A DNA stretch of 64,000 nucleotides from SHVO01 sp964576515 (GCA_964576515.1 CAZNUW010000014.1:11955-75954), one strand, 5' to 3'. Shown: positions 53,693 through 62,589, counted from the first letter of the stretch. A program made the numbers and translations. Notes: a model not told the origin generated them from the sequence alone.

Positions 53693-55027
53693 ATGGGATT
53701 GGACAGGCGGCGTGTGTTACGCGGCATGATGGGGGGTGGTGCGGTCACCGTCGGTGTCCCGCTGCTGAATGTGTTTCTGAATGGGAATGGGAACGCGCTT
53801 GCCGACGGCAAGGCGATGCCGGTCCGTTTCGGGACATGGCATTGGGGGCTTGGCATGACGGCCAATGTCTTCGTGCCGAAGAAGACAGGCGCCAACTATG
53901 ACCTCCCTGAGGAGATCCAGGCGTTCAAGCCCATCCAGCAGCATATGAACTTGTTCACGAACACCACGGCGTTTCGTGATGGAACGCCGGGGCAGTGCCA
54001 CTACACCGGTTGGGTGATCTTACGCACGGGCGGACCGCCGCGCGGCGCGAACGATATGCCCGGCGAAACGATCGATGTCACGATCGCCAATCAGATTGGG
54101 CGCACCACGCGCTTCAAGTCTTTGACCGCGACGGACACGGGCGAGACCGGCAGTACGCTGAGTTACGAGAATTCAAATACACCGAATGTGCCGGAAATTT
54201 CGCCGGTCGCGTTTTATACGCGGTTGTTTGGGCCGGACTTTCAGGATCCAAATGCCCCAAGTTTCACCCCAAATCCGCGTACAATGGTGCGCAGAAGCGT
54301 GTTGTCCGGCGTGATCGACGAAATCAAAGTGCTGAACGCCAAGGTCGGTGCGGATGATCGTGCGCGGCTGGATCAGTATTTTACAGGCCTTCGTCATCTC
54401 GAGCGTCAATTCGATCAGCAACTCACCAAGCCCGAGCCTATTGCGGCGTGCGTAAAGCCGAAGGACGTGACCACGGAACCTTCGGCGGGGAAGGAAGTCG
54501 AACTTCTCCATGCGCGCCATAAAGTCATGACGGACCTCATGGTTATGGCGGTGGCTTGCGATCAAACCCGTGTATTCAACATGTGCTACACGACACGTCA
54601 GGGCTGCGCGAGCAAGGCGGGTTACGATAAACCGCATCATACCGCGACACACGAGGAGCGGATCGACGACAAGCTCGGGTATCAGCCCATGGTGTCGTGG
54701 TTCACGCGCCGTTCGATGGAGGCGTGGGCGCAATTCGTCGAAGGCTTTGCCAAGGTCAAGGAAGGCGACGGCACGGTCCTCGACAACGTCTTCATCTACG
54801 CGACGACCGACCATGGATATGCCCGGACCCATTCGCTGGACGGTATGGCGCTTCTGACCGCGGGCGGTGCGGGCGGAAAAGTAAAGAACGGCCTGCACGT
54901 GGATCTCAAGAACGATGCGGGCACGCGCATCGCCTACACGGCGTTGCGGGTGATGGGTATTGACGTTCCGTACTGGGGCGAAAAGAGCAACAACACCTCG
55001 AAAGAGGTGGGGGAGATTTTGGTTTAA
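53693..55027 (+). CDS. DUF1552 family protein with Tat signal
   Basis: 444 residues. N-terminus LDRRRVLRGMMGGGAVTVGV is a twin-arginine signal. The body matches DUF1552 (alkaline-phosphatase-like HXXSHH proteins): FGTWHWGLGM, TGQ-like GQCHYTGWV, and the HXXSHH-region reads HHTATHEERID, so the Ser-His-His is altered to Thr-His-Glu. DUF1552 genes normally sit beside DUF1592/DUF1588 cytochrome-like genes; none is here. ATG at 53693 with GGAGGG. Function unknown. Confidence 0.85.
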   Translation: MGLDRRRVLRGMMGGGAVTVGVPLLNVFLNGNGNALADGKAMPVRFGTWHWGLGMTANVFVPKKTGANYDLPEEIQAFKPIQQHMNLFTNTTAFRDGTPGQCHYTGWVILRTGGPPRGANDMPGETIDVTIANQIGRTTRFKSLTATDTGETGSTLSYENSNTPNVPEISPVAFYTRLFGPDFQDPNAPSFTPNPRTMVRRSVLSGVIDEIKVLNAKVGADDRARLDQYFTGLRHLERQFDQQLTKPEPIAACVKPKDVTTEPSAGKEVELLHARHKVMTDLMVMAVACDQTRVFNMCYTTRQGCASKAGYDKPHHTATHEERIDDKLGYQPMVSWFTRRSMEAWAQFVEGFAKVKEGDGTVLDNVFIYATTDHGYARTHSLDGMALLTAGGAGGKVKNGLHVDLKNDAGTRIAYTALRVMGIDVPYWGEKSNNTSKEVGEILV

Positions 55028-55104
55028 TCTACGGAGGCTTTCTGTAGAACTACGGACCGGGCGGGCAACAGTCCGCTCGCATTTCCGTTCGGCGCTCAAA
55101 GCCC

Positions 55105-55977
55105 ATGTCTCCGCGTCAATCTTTCCTTTTCCCGCTCGCTGCGCTTATCGTCGCGATGCTCTCGCTGCAGGTCGGCGCAAGCATAGCGAAGACATTATTC
55201 CCCGCGATCGGCGCCGAGGGGGCGACGACCTTGCGCCTCGCGTTGTCCGCGGTCCTGCTGGCGGCTGTCTTGAAGCCGTGGCGCGCCCAGATAACGCGGT
55301 CGAACTGGCAGGCGGTGGCCGTGTACGGCGCTTCGCTCGCGGGAATGAATCTCACCTTTTATATGTCGCTGCAGACCATTCCGCTGGGTATCGCCATCGC
55401 CTTGGAATTCTGCGGCCCTATGGCGGTCGCGATGATCTGGTCGCGCCGTCCCCTGGACTTCCTGTGGGTGGCGCTCGCCGTCGCGGGACTTCTCCTGCTT
55501 CTTCCTTTCGGCGACGCGTCGCATGCGCTCGATCTTCGGGGGGTGATTCTCGCGCTCGCGGCGGGTGCATGTTGGGCGGTTTATATCATCGCCGGCCAGA
55601 AAGCGGGACGGGATCACGGCGGGATGGCGGCTGTCCTCGGCGTGATGGTCGCGGCCGTGCTTGTGACCCCGGTCGGGCTCGCCCACGCCGGCGCTAGTCT
55701 CCTCGCCTGGACGGTCTTGCCGGCCGGCCTTGCGGTGGCCATTCTCTCAAGCGCTATCCCTTACACCCTGGAGATGTTTGCTTTGCGGCGTATGCCGACG
55801 CACACGTTCGGCATACTTCTGAGCCTTGAACCGGCGCTGGGCGCTGTGGTGGGATTTATCCTGCTTCAGGAAACGCTGGCGACACCGCACATCGCCGCCA
55901 TCGGGATTATCGTGCTTGCCTCGGCGGGCGCGGCGCTCACCGTGAAGCCAAAGGCCGATCTGCACCTGCCGGATTGA
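55105..55977 (+). CDS. EamA/RhtA-type drug/metabolite transporter
   Basis: 290 residues with ten hydrophobic segments in two EamA repeats. The second repeat contains IPYTLEMFALRRMPTHTFGI followed by SLEPALGAVVGFILLQE, the hallmark of RhtA-like exporters of threonine/homoserine and other amino acids. Likely an inner-membrane exporter; substrate unknown. ATG at 55105. Confidence 0.9.
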   Translation: MSPRQSFLFPLAALIVAMLSLQVGASIAKTLFPAIGAEGATTLRLALSAVLLAAVLKPWRAQITRSNWQAVAVYGASLAGMNLTFYMSLQTIPLGIAIALEFCGPMAVAMIWSRRPLDFLWVALAVAGLLLLLPFGDASHALDLRGVILALAAGACWAVYIIAGQKAGRDHGGMAAVLGVMVAAVLVTPVGLAHAGASLLAWTVLPAGLAVAILSSAIPYTLEMFALRRMPTHTFGILLSLEPALGAVVGFILLQETLATPHIAAIGIIVLASAGAALTVKPKADLHLPD

Positions 55978-56116
55978 CCGGCGTTGAGAATTCCTCATGC
56001 CAGGCTTTAAAAATTCCCCTTTGCGGCGTACGGGCCCCGGGGGGATCATTGCGCTCTGGGGCTGGAAAATTCTTCAAATATTTCAACCAATTGAGAACCT
56101 GAAACCGGAGGGGACG

Positions 56117-57244
56117 ATGCGTGGGATGAGAGTTTTTGCCGGTGCGGTGGCGGCCGTCCTGTTGAGTTCTCCTGTGCTGGCGGCGGACTCGCTGCCGGCG
56201 GTGCCGGATGCGGCGCACTACACGTTGGATACGTCCTGGCCGAAACTTCCCTTGGCCAACAAGTGGGCCATGGGCGGCGTCGGCGGCATCTTTGTCGACA
56301 GTCGCGACCACGTCTGGGTGCACGCCGCCACGAGGGACATCCCCAACTATGCGCGTGGCGCCGAACAATCGCCGCCGGCTGGAGATTGCTGTGTTGCCGC
56401 GCCGCCGGTGATCGAGTTCGATGCCCAGGGAAACATTGTCCAAGGCTGGGGCGGTCCGGGCAAAGGCTACCAATGGCCGTCGTACGCGCATGGCCTTTAT
56501 GTGGATCACAAAGGCAACGTCTGGATCGGCGGCAGTCAGACCCGTGAAGGCGGCGACGGCTCTCTCGCCGACGGGCAAATTCTGAAGTTCACCCGCGACG
56601 GGAAATTCCTCCTGCAGATCGGTTCCGCCGGGCCGTCGAAAGGCAGTCTCGATCAATCGCAGTTATCGGGACCGGCGAACATGGTCGTCGATCCTGAGGC
56701 CAACGAAGTTTATGTCGCGGACGGCTATGGCAATCACCGCGTCGCGGTCTTCGACGCCGATACCGGCAAGTTCAAGCGTCACTGGGGGGCGTACGGTAAG
56801 CCGCCCACGGACAACGATATCGGCCGTTACGATCCCGCGGCGCCGCCGGCGCAGCAGTTTCGCATCGTCCATTGCGTGCGCATCGCCAAGGATGGCCTTG
56901 TGTACGTCTGCGACCGTCTCAACAATCGCGTCCAGGTTTTCAAGAAGGATGGAACGTTCGTCACCGAGCATATCTATCGCAAGGAAACCCGGGGCTCCGG
57001 CGCGGTCGGAACTATCGAATTCTGGCCGGACGCCAAACAAAGCCTCATGATCATGAACGATCCTGGTAATTTCCGGATCCATTTCGTTCGCCGCGCCGAT
57101 GGGCAGGTGTTAAGTTCCTTCGGCCATTATGGAACCTACGGCGGCGAGCTCGACCGCAACCACGAAGCGGTCGTCGATTCCAAGGGCAACATTTATGTTT
57201 CGGAAGACCGGCGCGTTCAAAAGTTCAAGTATGCGCCGAACTGA
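56117..57244 (+). CDS. Secreted NHL-repeat beta-propeller protein
   Basis: 375 residues. Signal peptide MRGMRVFAGAVAAVLLSSPV ending AA-D near residue 24. Then NHL-type blades: GGIFVDSRDHVWVHA, AHGLYVDHKGNVWIGGSQTR, PANMVVDPEANEVYVADGYG, RIAKDGLVYVCDRLNNRVQVF and HEAVVDSKGNIYVSEDRRVQ. Resembles the peptidyl-alpha-hydroxyglycine amidating lyase-like/NHL six-bladed group. Such proteins bind or cleave small molecules in the periplasm; activity cannot be read. Ribosome-binding site GGAGGGG. It is 24 bp from the creatininase-like gene, probably the same transcript. Confidence 0.85.
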   Translation: MRGMRVFAGAVAAVLLSSPVLAADSLPAVPDAAHYTLDTSWPKLPLANKWAMGGVGGIFVDSRDHVWVHAATRDIPNYARGAEQSPPAGDCCVAAPPVIEFDAQGNIVQGWGGPGKGYQWPSYAHGLYVDHKGNVWIGGSQTREGGDGSLADGQILKFTRDGKFLLQIGSAGPSKGSLDQSQLSGPANMVVDPEANEVYVADGYGNHRVAVFDADTGKFKRHWGAYGKPPTDNDIGRYDPAAPPAQQFRIVHCVRIAKDGLVYVCDRLNNRVQVFKKDGTFVTEHIYRKETRGSGAVGTIEFWPDAKQSLMIMNDPGNFRIHFVRRADGQVLSSFGHYGTYGGELDRNHEAVVDSKGNIYVSEDRRVQKFKYAPN

Positions 57245-57268
57245 GCCAACACGGACGAGGAGATCGTA

Positions 57269-58171
57269 ATGAAGAAGACAGCAGCCCTGACGGGCGTGTT
57301 AGTGCTGGCGGCGGGCCTTGCGTTCGCGCAATCCGGCCAGAAACCCGATCCCCGGTCCGCGGGCGGCGGCGAGTGCGCGAAGAACGCCTACAATTGCCGC
57401 GACACCGCCAATCCGCTGCCGAAGGTCGATACGGTGTGGCTGGAAGAGATGACCTGGATGGATGTCCGCGACGCGATGAACGCGGGCAAAAAAACGATCA
57501 TCATCAGCACCGGCGGCGTCGAACCGAACGGCCCGTGGCTCGCGCTCGGTAAGCATAACTACGTCTTGAAGGCCAATTGCGACGCCATCGCGCGCAAACT
57601 TGGCGACGCCCTGTGCGCGCCGATCGTGCCGTTTGTCCCTGAGGGCAACCTTGATACCAAAAGCGGTCATCTGGGCACCGCGGGCACCATCAGCATGCGC
57701 CCGGCGACCTATGAGGCGATGCTGACGGACATCGTTGAAAGTTTCCGCGTCGGTGGGTTCGAGAATATCGTCCTGATCGGCGACAGCGGCGGCAATCAGG
57801 CCGGTATGAAAGCGGTTGCTGCGCGCATGACCGCCGACGGCAAGGGCGCCTACGTTGTTCATATTCCGGAATACTATGACTATGAGTCGGTCGAGGAATT
57901 TTTGCGGCAGAAAGGCGTGATGCGCAAAAAGGGCGAACCGATCGACGAGCTTCATGATGATCCGACGATCACGCTGAACATGATGGTGGCCGATCCGGAA
58001 TCCGTCCGTTGGGCCGCCCGCGTGAAAGCCGGGAAAGCGACCATCGACGGCGTTTCCATCGCCGACAAGGAAAAGGCCGTTCAGTTGGGCCGCGAGGTGG
58101 TCGAGTTCCGCGCGTCGGCGACGGCCGCATTGATCAAGAAGGCTATCGCTGCGAAAGGCAAGGCGCAGTAA
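57269..58171 (+). CDS. Secreted creatininase-family protein with altered metal-ligand motifs
   Basis: 300 residues. Signal peptide MKKTAALTGVLVLAAGLAFA cleaved before QSG. Creatininase-like core: GGVEPNGPWLALGKHNYV replaces the usual GSxEQHGPHLPLxxD, so His is replaced by Asn87 and the Asp by His96; the NGHGGN-like motif reads GDSGGN at 171-176, with Ser for His. GTISMRPATYEAML corresponds to the conserved GTxSL segment. Creatininase-family enzymes hydrolyse cyclic amides with two metal ions. Here the metal site must differ. An extracytoplasmic creatininase is unusual; other secreted members share the GKHN form from memory. Confidence 0.85.
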   Translation: MKKTAALTGVLVLAAGLAFAQSGQKPDPRSAGGGECAKNAYNCRDTANPLPKVDTVWLEEMTWMDVRDAMNAGKKTIIISTGGVEPNGPWLALGKHNYVLKANCDAIARKLGDALCAPIVPFVPEGNLDTKSGHLGTAGTISMRPATYEAMLTDIVESFRVGGFENIVLIGDSGGNQAGMKAVAARMTADGKGAYVVHIPEYYDYESVEEFLRQKGVMRKKGEPIDELHDDPTITLNMMVADPESVRWAARVKAGKATIDGVSIADKEKAVQLGREVVEFRASATAALIKKAIAAKGKAQ

Positions 58172-58183
58172 GCGTCCGCGAAT

Positions 58184-58225
58184 AGCCCGAGATAGTTAGC
58201 TCGAGATAGTTAGCCCGAGATAGTT
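58184..58225. repeat. Three tandem 14-bp repeats before the SSS symporter gene
   Basis: AGCCCGAGATAGTT (58184-58197), AGCTCGAGATAGTT (58198-58211) and AGCCCGAGATAGTT (58212-58225) stand head to tail, with only one base differing, in the 74-bp gap between the creatininase-like gene and the symporter gene. The array ends about 20 bp before the symporter ATG. Confidence 0.9.
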
Positions 58226-58245
58226 AGAAAGAGTCGGGGGGACCG

Positions 58246-59703
58246 ATGTTGGATTTTATTGTTATCGCGCTTTACATGCTGGGCATGCTCGGCATCGGCT
58301 GGTGGGCCACCAGCCGCTCGAAGAACGAGGAGGACTTCCTCGTCGCCGGCCGCCGCCTGGGGCCGACCCTCTATGCGGGAACCATGGCGGCCGTGGTGCT
58401 TGGCGGCGCGTCGACCGTGGGCGGCGTCGGCCTGGGCTACCAGTTCGGCATTTCGGGCGCGTGGCTGGTGTTCTCCATTGGCTGCGGCATCCTGCTGCTC
58501 AGTCTCGCTTTCGCGGCGCGCATCAATCGCCTCGAGGTCTTTACCGTCGCGCAGATGTTTGAGCTGCGGTACGGCCCGGGGGCTTCGCTGCTGACAGGCA
58601 TCGTGATGGCGGCCTACACCTTCATGCTGTCGGTGACCTCGACCATCGCTTACGGCGCGATCTTCGCGGTTCTTTTCGATATGGGGAAGGTGCCGGCCAT
58701 CCTGCTCGGCGGCGGCGTGGTTATCACGTATTCCGTCTTGGGCGGGATGTGGTCCATCACGCTGACGGATTTCGTGCAGTTCATCGTGAAAACGATCGGC
58801 ATCTTCGTCATTCTGTTGCCGATCCTGTTTTTCAAGGCGGGCGGGTTTGAGGGGCTGCACGCCTCGCTCCCGGAAACGGCCTTCTCCATCACCCACATCG
58901 GCGCCGACACGATCGTCGCTTATTTCGTCATATATTTCCTTGGTCTCGTGATCGGCCAGGATATCTGGCAGCGTGTCTTTACCGCGAAGAGCGAAGGTGT
59001 CGCGAAGTGGGCGGGTGTCGCCTCGGGCGTGTATTGTATTTTCTACGCTCTTGCCGGCGCTCTGATCGGCATGTGCGCGAAGGTATTGTTGCCCGATATT
59101 GAAGTGCGCGACGACGTTTACCCCAGCATCGTCAGCTACGCGCTTGCGCCCGGCATCAGTGGCCTCGTCATGGCCGCGGCGCTGTCGGCGATCATGTCCA
59201 CCTCCAGCGGCGCGCTCATTGCGACCGCGACGGTCGTGAAGGAAGACATCGCGGAGAAGCTTTTCCGCAAAAGCGCCGCGCAACCCGCGACGCCCCATCA
59301 CGAGCGTGACGAAGTGCGCCAGAGCCGTTTCTATATCCTCGGTTTCGGGATTCTCGTGATCGCCACAGCCTGCGTCCTGCAAGACGTCGTCAAGGCGTTG
59401 ACCATCGCCTACGACATTCTCGTCGGGGGGCTGATGGTGGCGATTATCGGCGGCTTTATCTGGAAACGCGGCACCATTGTCGGCGCGTTGGCCAGCATCA
59501 TCGCCGGCACTGTGCTCACATTGGGTACGATGGCTTACCTGAACGACGTCTTCGCCAATGAACCGATCTTCTATGGAATCGGCGGCAGTCTTGTCGTTTA
59601 TGTCGTCGTCAGCCTGATGACACCGGCGACACCGGCGGCGATCCGCGCGGAATGGGACCGGCGCATCGCGCGCAAACGCGAGGAGCAGTCCACCGCCGCA
59701 TAA
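58246..59703 (+). CDS. Sodium:solute symporter family protein
   Basis: 485 residues, about 13 helices. The start contains ARLVAGRRLGP-like DFLVAGRRLGPTLYAGTMAA, with VLGGASTVGGVGLGYQFG in helix 1-2, and TVAQMFELRYG, all typical of SSS (LeuT-fold) transporters such as PutP/PanF. It imports an organic solute with Na+; substrate cannot be read. It follows the creatininase-like gene, so the product of the latter is a candidate substrate. ATG at 58246; a strong terminator follows. Confidence 0.9.
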   Translation: MLDFIVIALYMLGMLGIGWWATSRSKNEEDFLVAGRRLGPTLYAGTMAAVVLGGASTVGGVGLGYQFGISGAWLVFSIGCGILLLSLAFAARINRLEVFTVAQMFELRYGPGASLLTGIVMAAYTFMLSVTSTIAYGAIFAVLFDMGKVPAILLGGGVVITYSVLGGMWSITLTDFVQFIVKTIGIFVILLPILFFKAGGFEGLHASLPETAFSITHIGADTIVAYFVIYFLGLVIGQDIWQRVFTAKSEGVAKWAGVASGVYCIFYALAGALIGMCAKVLLPDIEVRDDVYPSIVSYALAPGISGLVMAAALSAIMSTSSGALIATATVVKEDIAEKLFRKSAAQPATPHHERDEVRQSRFYILGFGILVIATACVLQDVVKALTIAYDILVGGLMVAIIGGFIWKRGTIVGALASIIAGTVLTLGTMAYLNDVFANEPIFYGIGGSLVVYVVVSLMTPATPAAIRAEWDRRIARKREEQSTAA

Positions 59704-59720
59704 AGCTAAACGTGGAAACA

Positions 59721-59760
59721 AAAAGGGCTCCCGCGCGGCGGCGCGGGAGCCCTTTTCTTT
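59721..59760. terminator. Bidirectional terminator after the symporter gene
   Basis: Long perfect stem 59721-59736 with 59741-59756 around a GGCG loop; TTTTCTTT follows on the plus strand and AAAA precedes on the plus strand, giving Us on the minus strand. It serves the SSS gene and the convergent COG4315 gene. Confidence 0.93.
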
Positions 59761-59772
59761 TGGCGATTTGAT

Positions 59773-60195
59773 TTACGGCTTGATCAGGTGCCACTTGCCT
59801 TCTTCACCGTCGCCAAGGCGCAACTCCGGGCCGTCGTGAAAGCGCATATACACCGGCTTTCCCTTATAGGCCCACTGCAGGGTCGTATCTTCGCGCGTGA
59901 TGATCGTCCAATGACCCATGGGTTTATCTTCGTCGTGTGCCCAGAGCGGCGGCCACACACCCTGGCAGCCGCGCCCGCATGTCGACTTACCGACGGGGTC
60001 GTCGTCGTAGGTATAAAGCGGCATCAGGCTGGGGAAGCGCCGGTACACCCATTGTCCGGGTTCGCCTTCACTTAAGGCAACAGCCCCCGGGTGTTCCTCG
60101 CTTCCCGGCGGTGGTTCGGATGCGGCCAGGGCGGACGCGCAGACCGACAAGAAAACGGCGCAACTGGTCGACAACCCGAGTGCCAACGTTCTCAT
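59773..60195 (-). CDS. COG4315-type secreted protein (Yx(FWY)xxD repeat)
   Basis: 140 residues from the ATG at 60195, 7 nt after GGGAGG. Signal peptide MRTLALGLSTSCAVFLSVCA ends at ALAA. Two repeats: PLYTYDDDPVGKSTC...WPP (about 60-84) and YKGKPVYMRFHDGPELRLGDGE (about 108-130). These match the secreted repeat of PF03640/COG4315, a family of small extracytoplasmic proteins, sometimes lipoproteins, with no known function. The Cys pair in STCGRGCQG may form a disulfide or ligand site. Confidence 0.82.
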   Translation of the reverse strand: MRTLALGLSTSCAVFLSVCASALAASEPPPGSEEHPGAVALSEGEPGQWVYRRFPSLMPLYTYDDDPVGKSTCGRGCQGVWPPLWAHDEDKPMGHWTIITREDTTLQWAYKGKPVYMRFHDGPELRLGDGEEGKWHLIKP

Positions 60196-60454
60196 TTTAA
60201 GCCTCCCTTGATCGTAGCCAGCGCCGGAACCGGCGGCAGATGAGAAGTTAAAAATATAGCGCGGTCTTTCCCGAGACTCCACATCAACGGTACGCGACCG
60301 GCGGCAGGATCCGTTACAAATCCGTGGGTTAGCCGATACTTATCCTTCCAAAACCCCCGTTTCTATCCATAATGGCGCTCCCTTGCGTCCGGGCTGTGGG
60401 AGCCGTCCGGGGCTTTGGGGGCCGGCGTCCGTCGGCCAGAGGGGAGGGGATCCG

Positions 60455-61546
60455 ATGTTTTGCCGGCGCAAGAACGCCGTGGTTGCGCGTGTGGTCCGTT
60501 GCGTTCTTGGCGCAACGGCCTTCTTCCTGTGGGTGCCTTCGGCATTTGCCGCCGCCGGAGATCCGATCGTGGTTGCGGTTAGCGGTCGTGTGAATCAGTT
60601 CTTTTTTGTGCGGGACGATACCGATGATCCGAATGCGCCGCCGCAGGACATCAATCCCGTCGGGATATTCACCTACTCTCGCTTGACCGTCGACGCGCGG
60701 GTTCCGTTGACGGACGGCCTCATGGCGCGCGGTTCCGCGCGATTCATCGCCAATACGCAGCGGCCCGACAATATGGATGAAGTTTTCGTCGAACTGACGG
60801 GGGGCTTCGGACGCCTCCAGTTAGGCGACCGTCAGGCCGCCAACGCCGGGATGATCGAGTCCGTGGCGCCCCAAGCTTTTCTGCACATGAACGACGAGAT
60901 TGTCGCCTCGGCCGTTCAACCGCGCACGGAAGTCATGATGCGCGACGGCCTGACGTTCAAACGCTACTCGCGCTACGCAACCGCGATCATCTATCAGACG
61001 CCGCGATGGAATACGCTCGACCTGGCGGTCGGGTATTATCCGAACGGCGACACCGCCATCAGCACCGCGCGGCGTATTCGTACGCATGATGGAACCGAGA
61101 CGACGGTCAGCAGCGTCGCGTCGCTGACAAAGGACATCAGGTATCGCGCGCTGGTCGGCCACTACCGCGCCGATGTCGCGTTGTTTCCGGAGAAAATATC
61201 CGCTTGGAACGCGATGTTCGACGTCTTCGTCGGCCCTTTCGAAGTCGGTGGGACGATCATGACGGTCGCGCCGCTCTTTGGGTTGCGCGAACTCAATTGG
61301 GCCGTCGGCGCGATGTATTTCACAGGGCCGTGGCGTTTCTCCACCGACTTTCGGCAGGCGCGCCGCGAAACAGAGGCGACGGGCGCGACGCATGACAAGG
61401 TCGAGCGGTTGAGTTTCCAGACAAGCTACCGGCTGGCGCCGGGCATCAATCTGGGCGGAACGTTATTTCAATCCTTCCAGCGCGATACACTGCGTCAGGT
61501 ATGGCGCAGCCGCGGCGCGATCCTCGGCATCACCGTCGGCTTTTGA
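60455..61546 (+). CDS. Porin-like outer membrane beta-barrel protein
   Basis: 363 residues. Signal peptide ends near AFA-AA (about residue 31). VAVSGRVNQFFFVRDD, TYSRLTVDARVPLTDGLMAR, VFVELTGGFGRLQLGDRQAA and a final Phe (GITVGF) are typical of Gram-negative trimeric porins of the Porin_4/OmpC-like group. Diffusion of small solutes across the outer membrane is likely. Start ATG after GGGGAGGGG. Confidence 0.78.
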   Translation: MFCRRKNAVVARVVRCVLGATAFFLWVPSAFAAAGDPIVVAVSGRVNQFFFVRDDTDDPNAPPQDINPVGIFTYSRLTVDARVPLTDGLMARGSARFIANTQRPDNMDEVFVELTGGFGRLQLGDRQAANAGMIESVAPQAFLHMNDEIVASAVQPRTEVMMRDGLTFKRYSRYATAIIYQTPRWNTLDLAVGYYPNGDTAISTARRIRTHDGTETTVSSVASLTKDIRYRALVGHYRADVALFPEKISAWNAMFDVFVGPFEVGGTIMTVAPLFGLRELNWAVGAMYFTGPWRFSTDFRQARRETEATGATHDKVERLSFQTSYRLAPGINLGGTLFQSFQRDTLRQVWRSRGAILGITVGF

Positions 61547-61622
61547 ACCGGCGAAAGCCTCTCGTCCCGCCGCCGGGACGGGGCTATCCTTGCGCCGGTT
61601 TCGATGCCAATGGGAGGGCAGA

Positions 61623-62576
61623 ATGAAAGCATCCAATCTCGTTTGCGGCGCGCTGGCGCTTGCCGTGATGGCTCCGGTCAGCGGTTGGAGCGCGGATCCA
61701 AACAAGACGGCGAATATCGCCGAGCGCGGTTTGAAACCCAGCGAGTTTCCGCGCTGGCATCAAGTCGTTCCGAACGTCTATGCCTACGAAGACACGCTGA
61801 CCTCGGCCGGTCAGACTCTCACCACCAACAGCCTCCTTATCGTGACGACGGACGGCGTCGTGATCGTCGATGGTCAGGACAATGTCGCGCAAGGCAAGGC
61901 GATGGCGGCGAACATCAAGAAAATCACGCCGCAGCCGGTGAAGTATATGATCATCGCGTCCGACCATGTCGACCATGTCGGCGCGAATCCCGCTTTGAAG
62001 GAAGCGTGGCCGGATATGGTGTTCATCTCGACGCCGGCGTCCAAGAAAACGATGGAAGCCCAGAAACGCGAGATTCTCGCCTCTGAACTGGTGACGGACA
62101 GGCGGGACCTGAAGGTGGGCGGTACGGATATCCAGATTCTCAATCTCGGCCGCGGACACACCGGTGGAGATCTGGTCGTTTATCTTCCACAGAGCAAAGT
62201 CATGTTCATGTCAGAGCTCTACGACCGTTACGTTTTCCCCCCGATGATCACGGGTTATCCCAGCGAATGGGCCGCGACTTTACGCAAGGCGATGGCGATG
62301 GACGTGACCTGGTTCATTCCCGGTCATGGCTTTACGGACGCCGACGCGGCGACCTTGAAGGCGGATTTGGGCGAATACCTCAAGGCGACCGATCATGTGA
62401 TTTCGGAAGCCAAACGCTTGCGCGCGGCGGGCCTGTCGTGTGAAACGGAAAAGAACTGTCCCGCGCATGAGAAAGCGAATTGGGGCGCCTACACCACTTG
62501 GACCTTGTTCCCGCAGCAGGCTCCACGCGCTCTTGCGCGTGTTTATATGGAAATGGACGGCAAGCTGCCGAAATAA
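61623..62576 (+). CDS. Secreted metallo-beta-lactamase-fold hydrolase with SDHxDH motif (paralogue 2)
   Basis: 317 residues. Signal peptide MKASNLVCGALALAVMAPVS with cleavage near WSA-D. Same architecture as paralogue 1: Ser113-Asp-His115-Val-Asp117-His118, GRGHTGGDLVVYLP and FIPGHG, and a C-terminal Cys-x5-Cys (SCETEKNCPA). By eye roughly 65 percent identical to the product of 50983-51933, so the pair is a duplication. Paralogues stand on opposite strands about 10 kb apart and bracket the beta-propeller/creatininase/symporter genes. ATG at 61623 after GGGAGGGC. Confidence 0.85.
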   Translation: MKASNLVCGALALAVMAPVSGWSADPNKTANIAERGLKPSEFPRWHQVVPNVYAYEDTLTSAGQTLTTNSLLIVTTDGVVIVDGQDNVAQGKAMAANIKKITPQPVKYMIIASDHVDHVGANPALKEAWPDMVFISTPASKKTMEAQKREILASELVTDRRDLKVGGTDIQILNLGRGHTGGDLVVYLPQSKVMFMSELYDRYVFPPMITGYPSEWAATLRKAMAMDVTWFIPGHGFTDADAATLKADLGEYLKATDHVISEAKRLRAAGLSCETEKNCPAHEKANWGAYTTWTLFPQQAPRALARVYMEMDGKLPK

Positions 62577-62589
62577 GCGGGCCTGCGGG

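Noticed and set aside
58210..59721. 503-codon open frame antisense to the SSS symporter
   Set aside because: Asp/His/Arg-rich shadow of a membrane-protein gene, overlapping the terminator.
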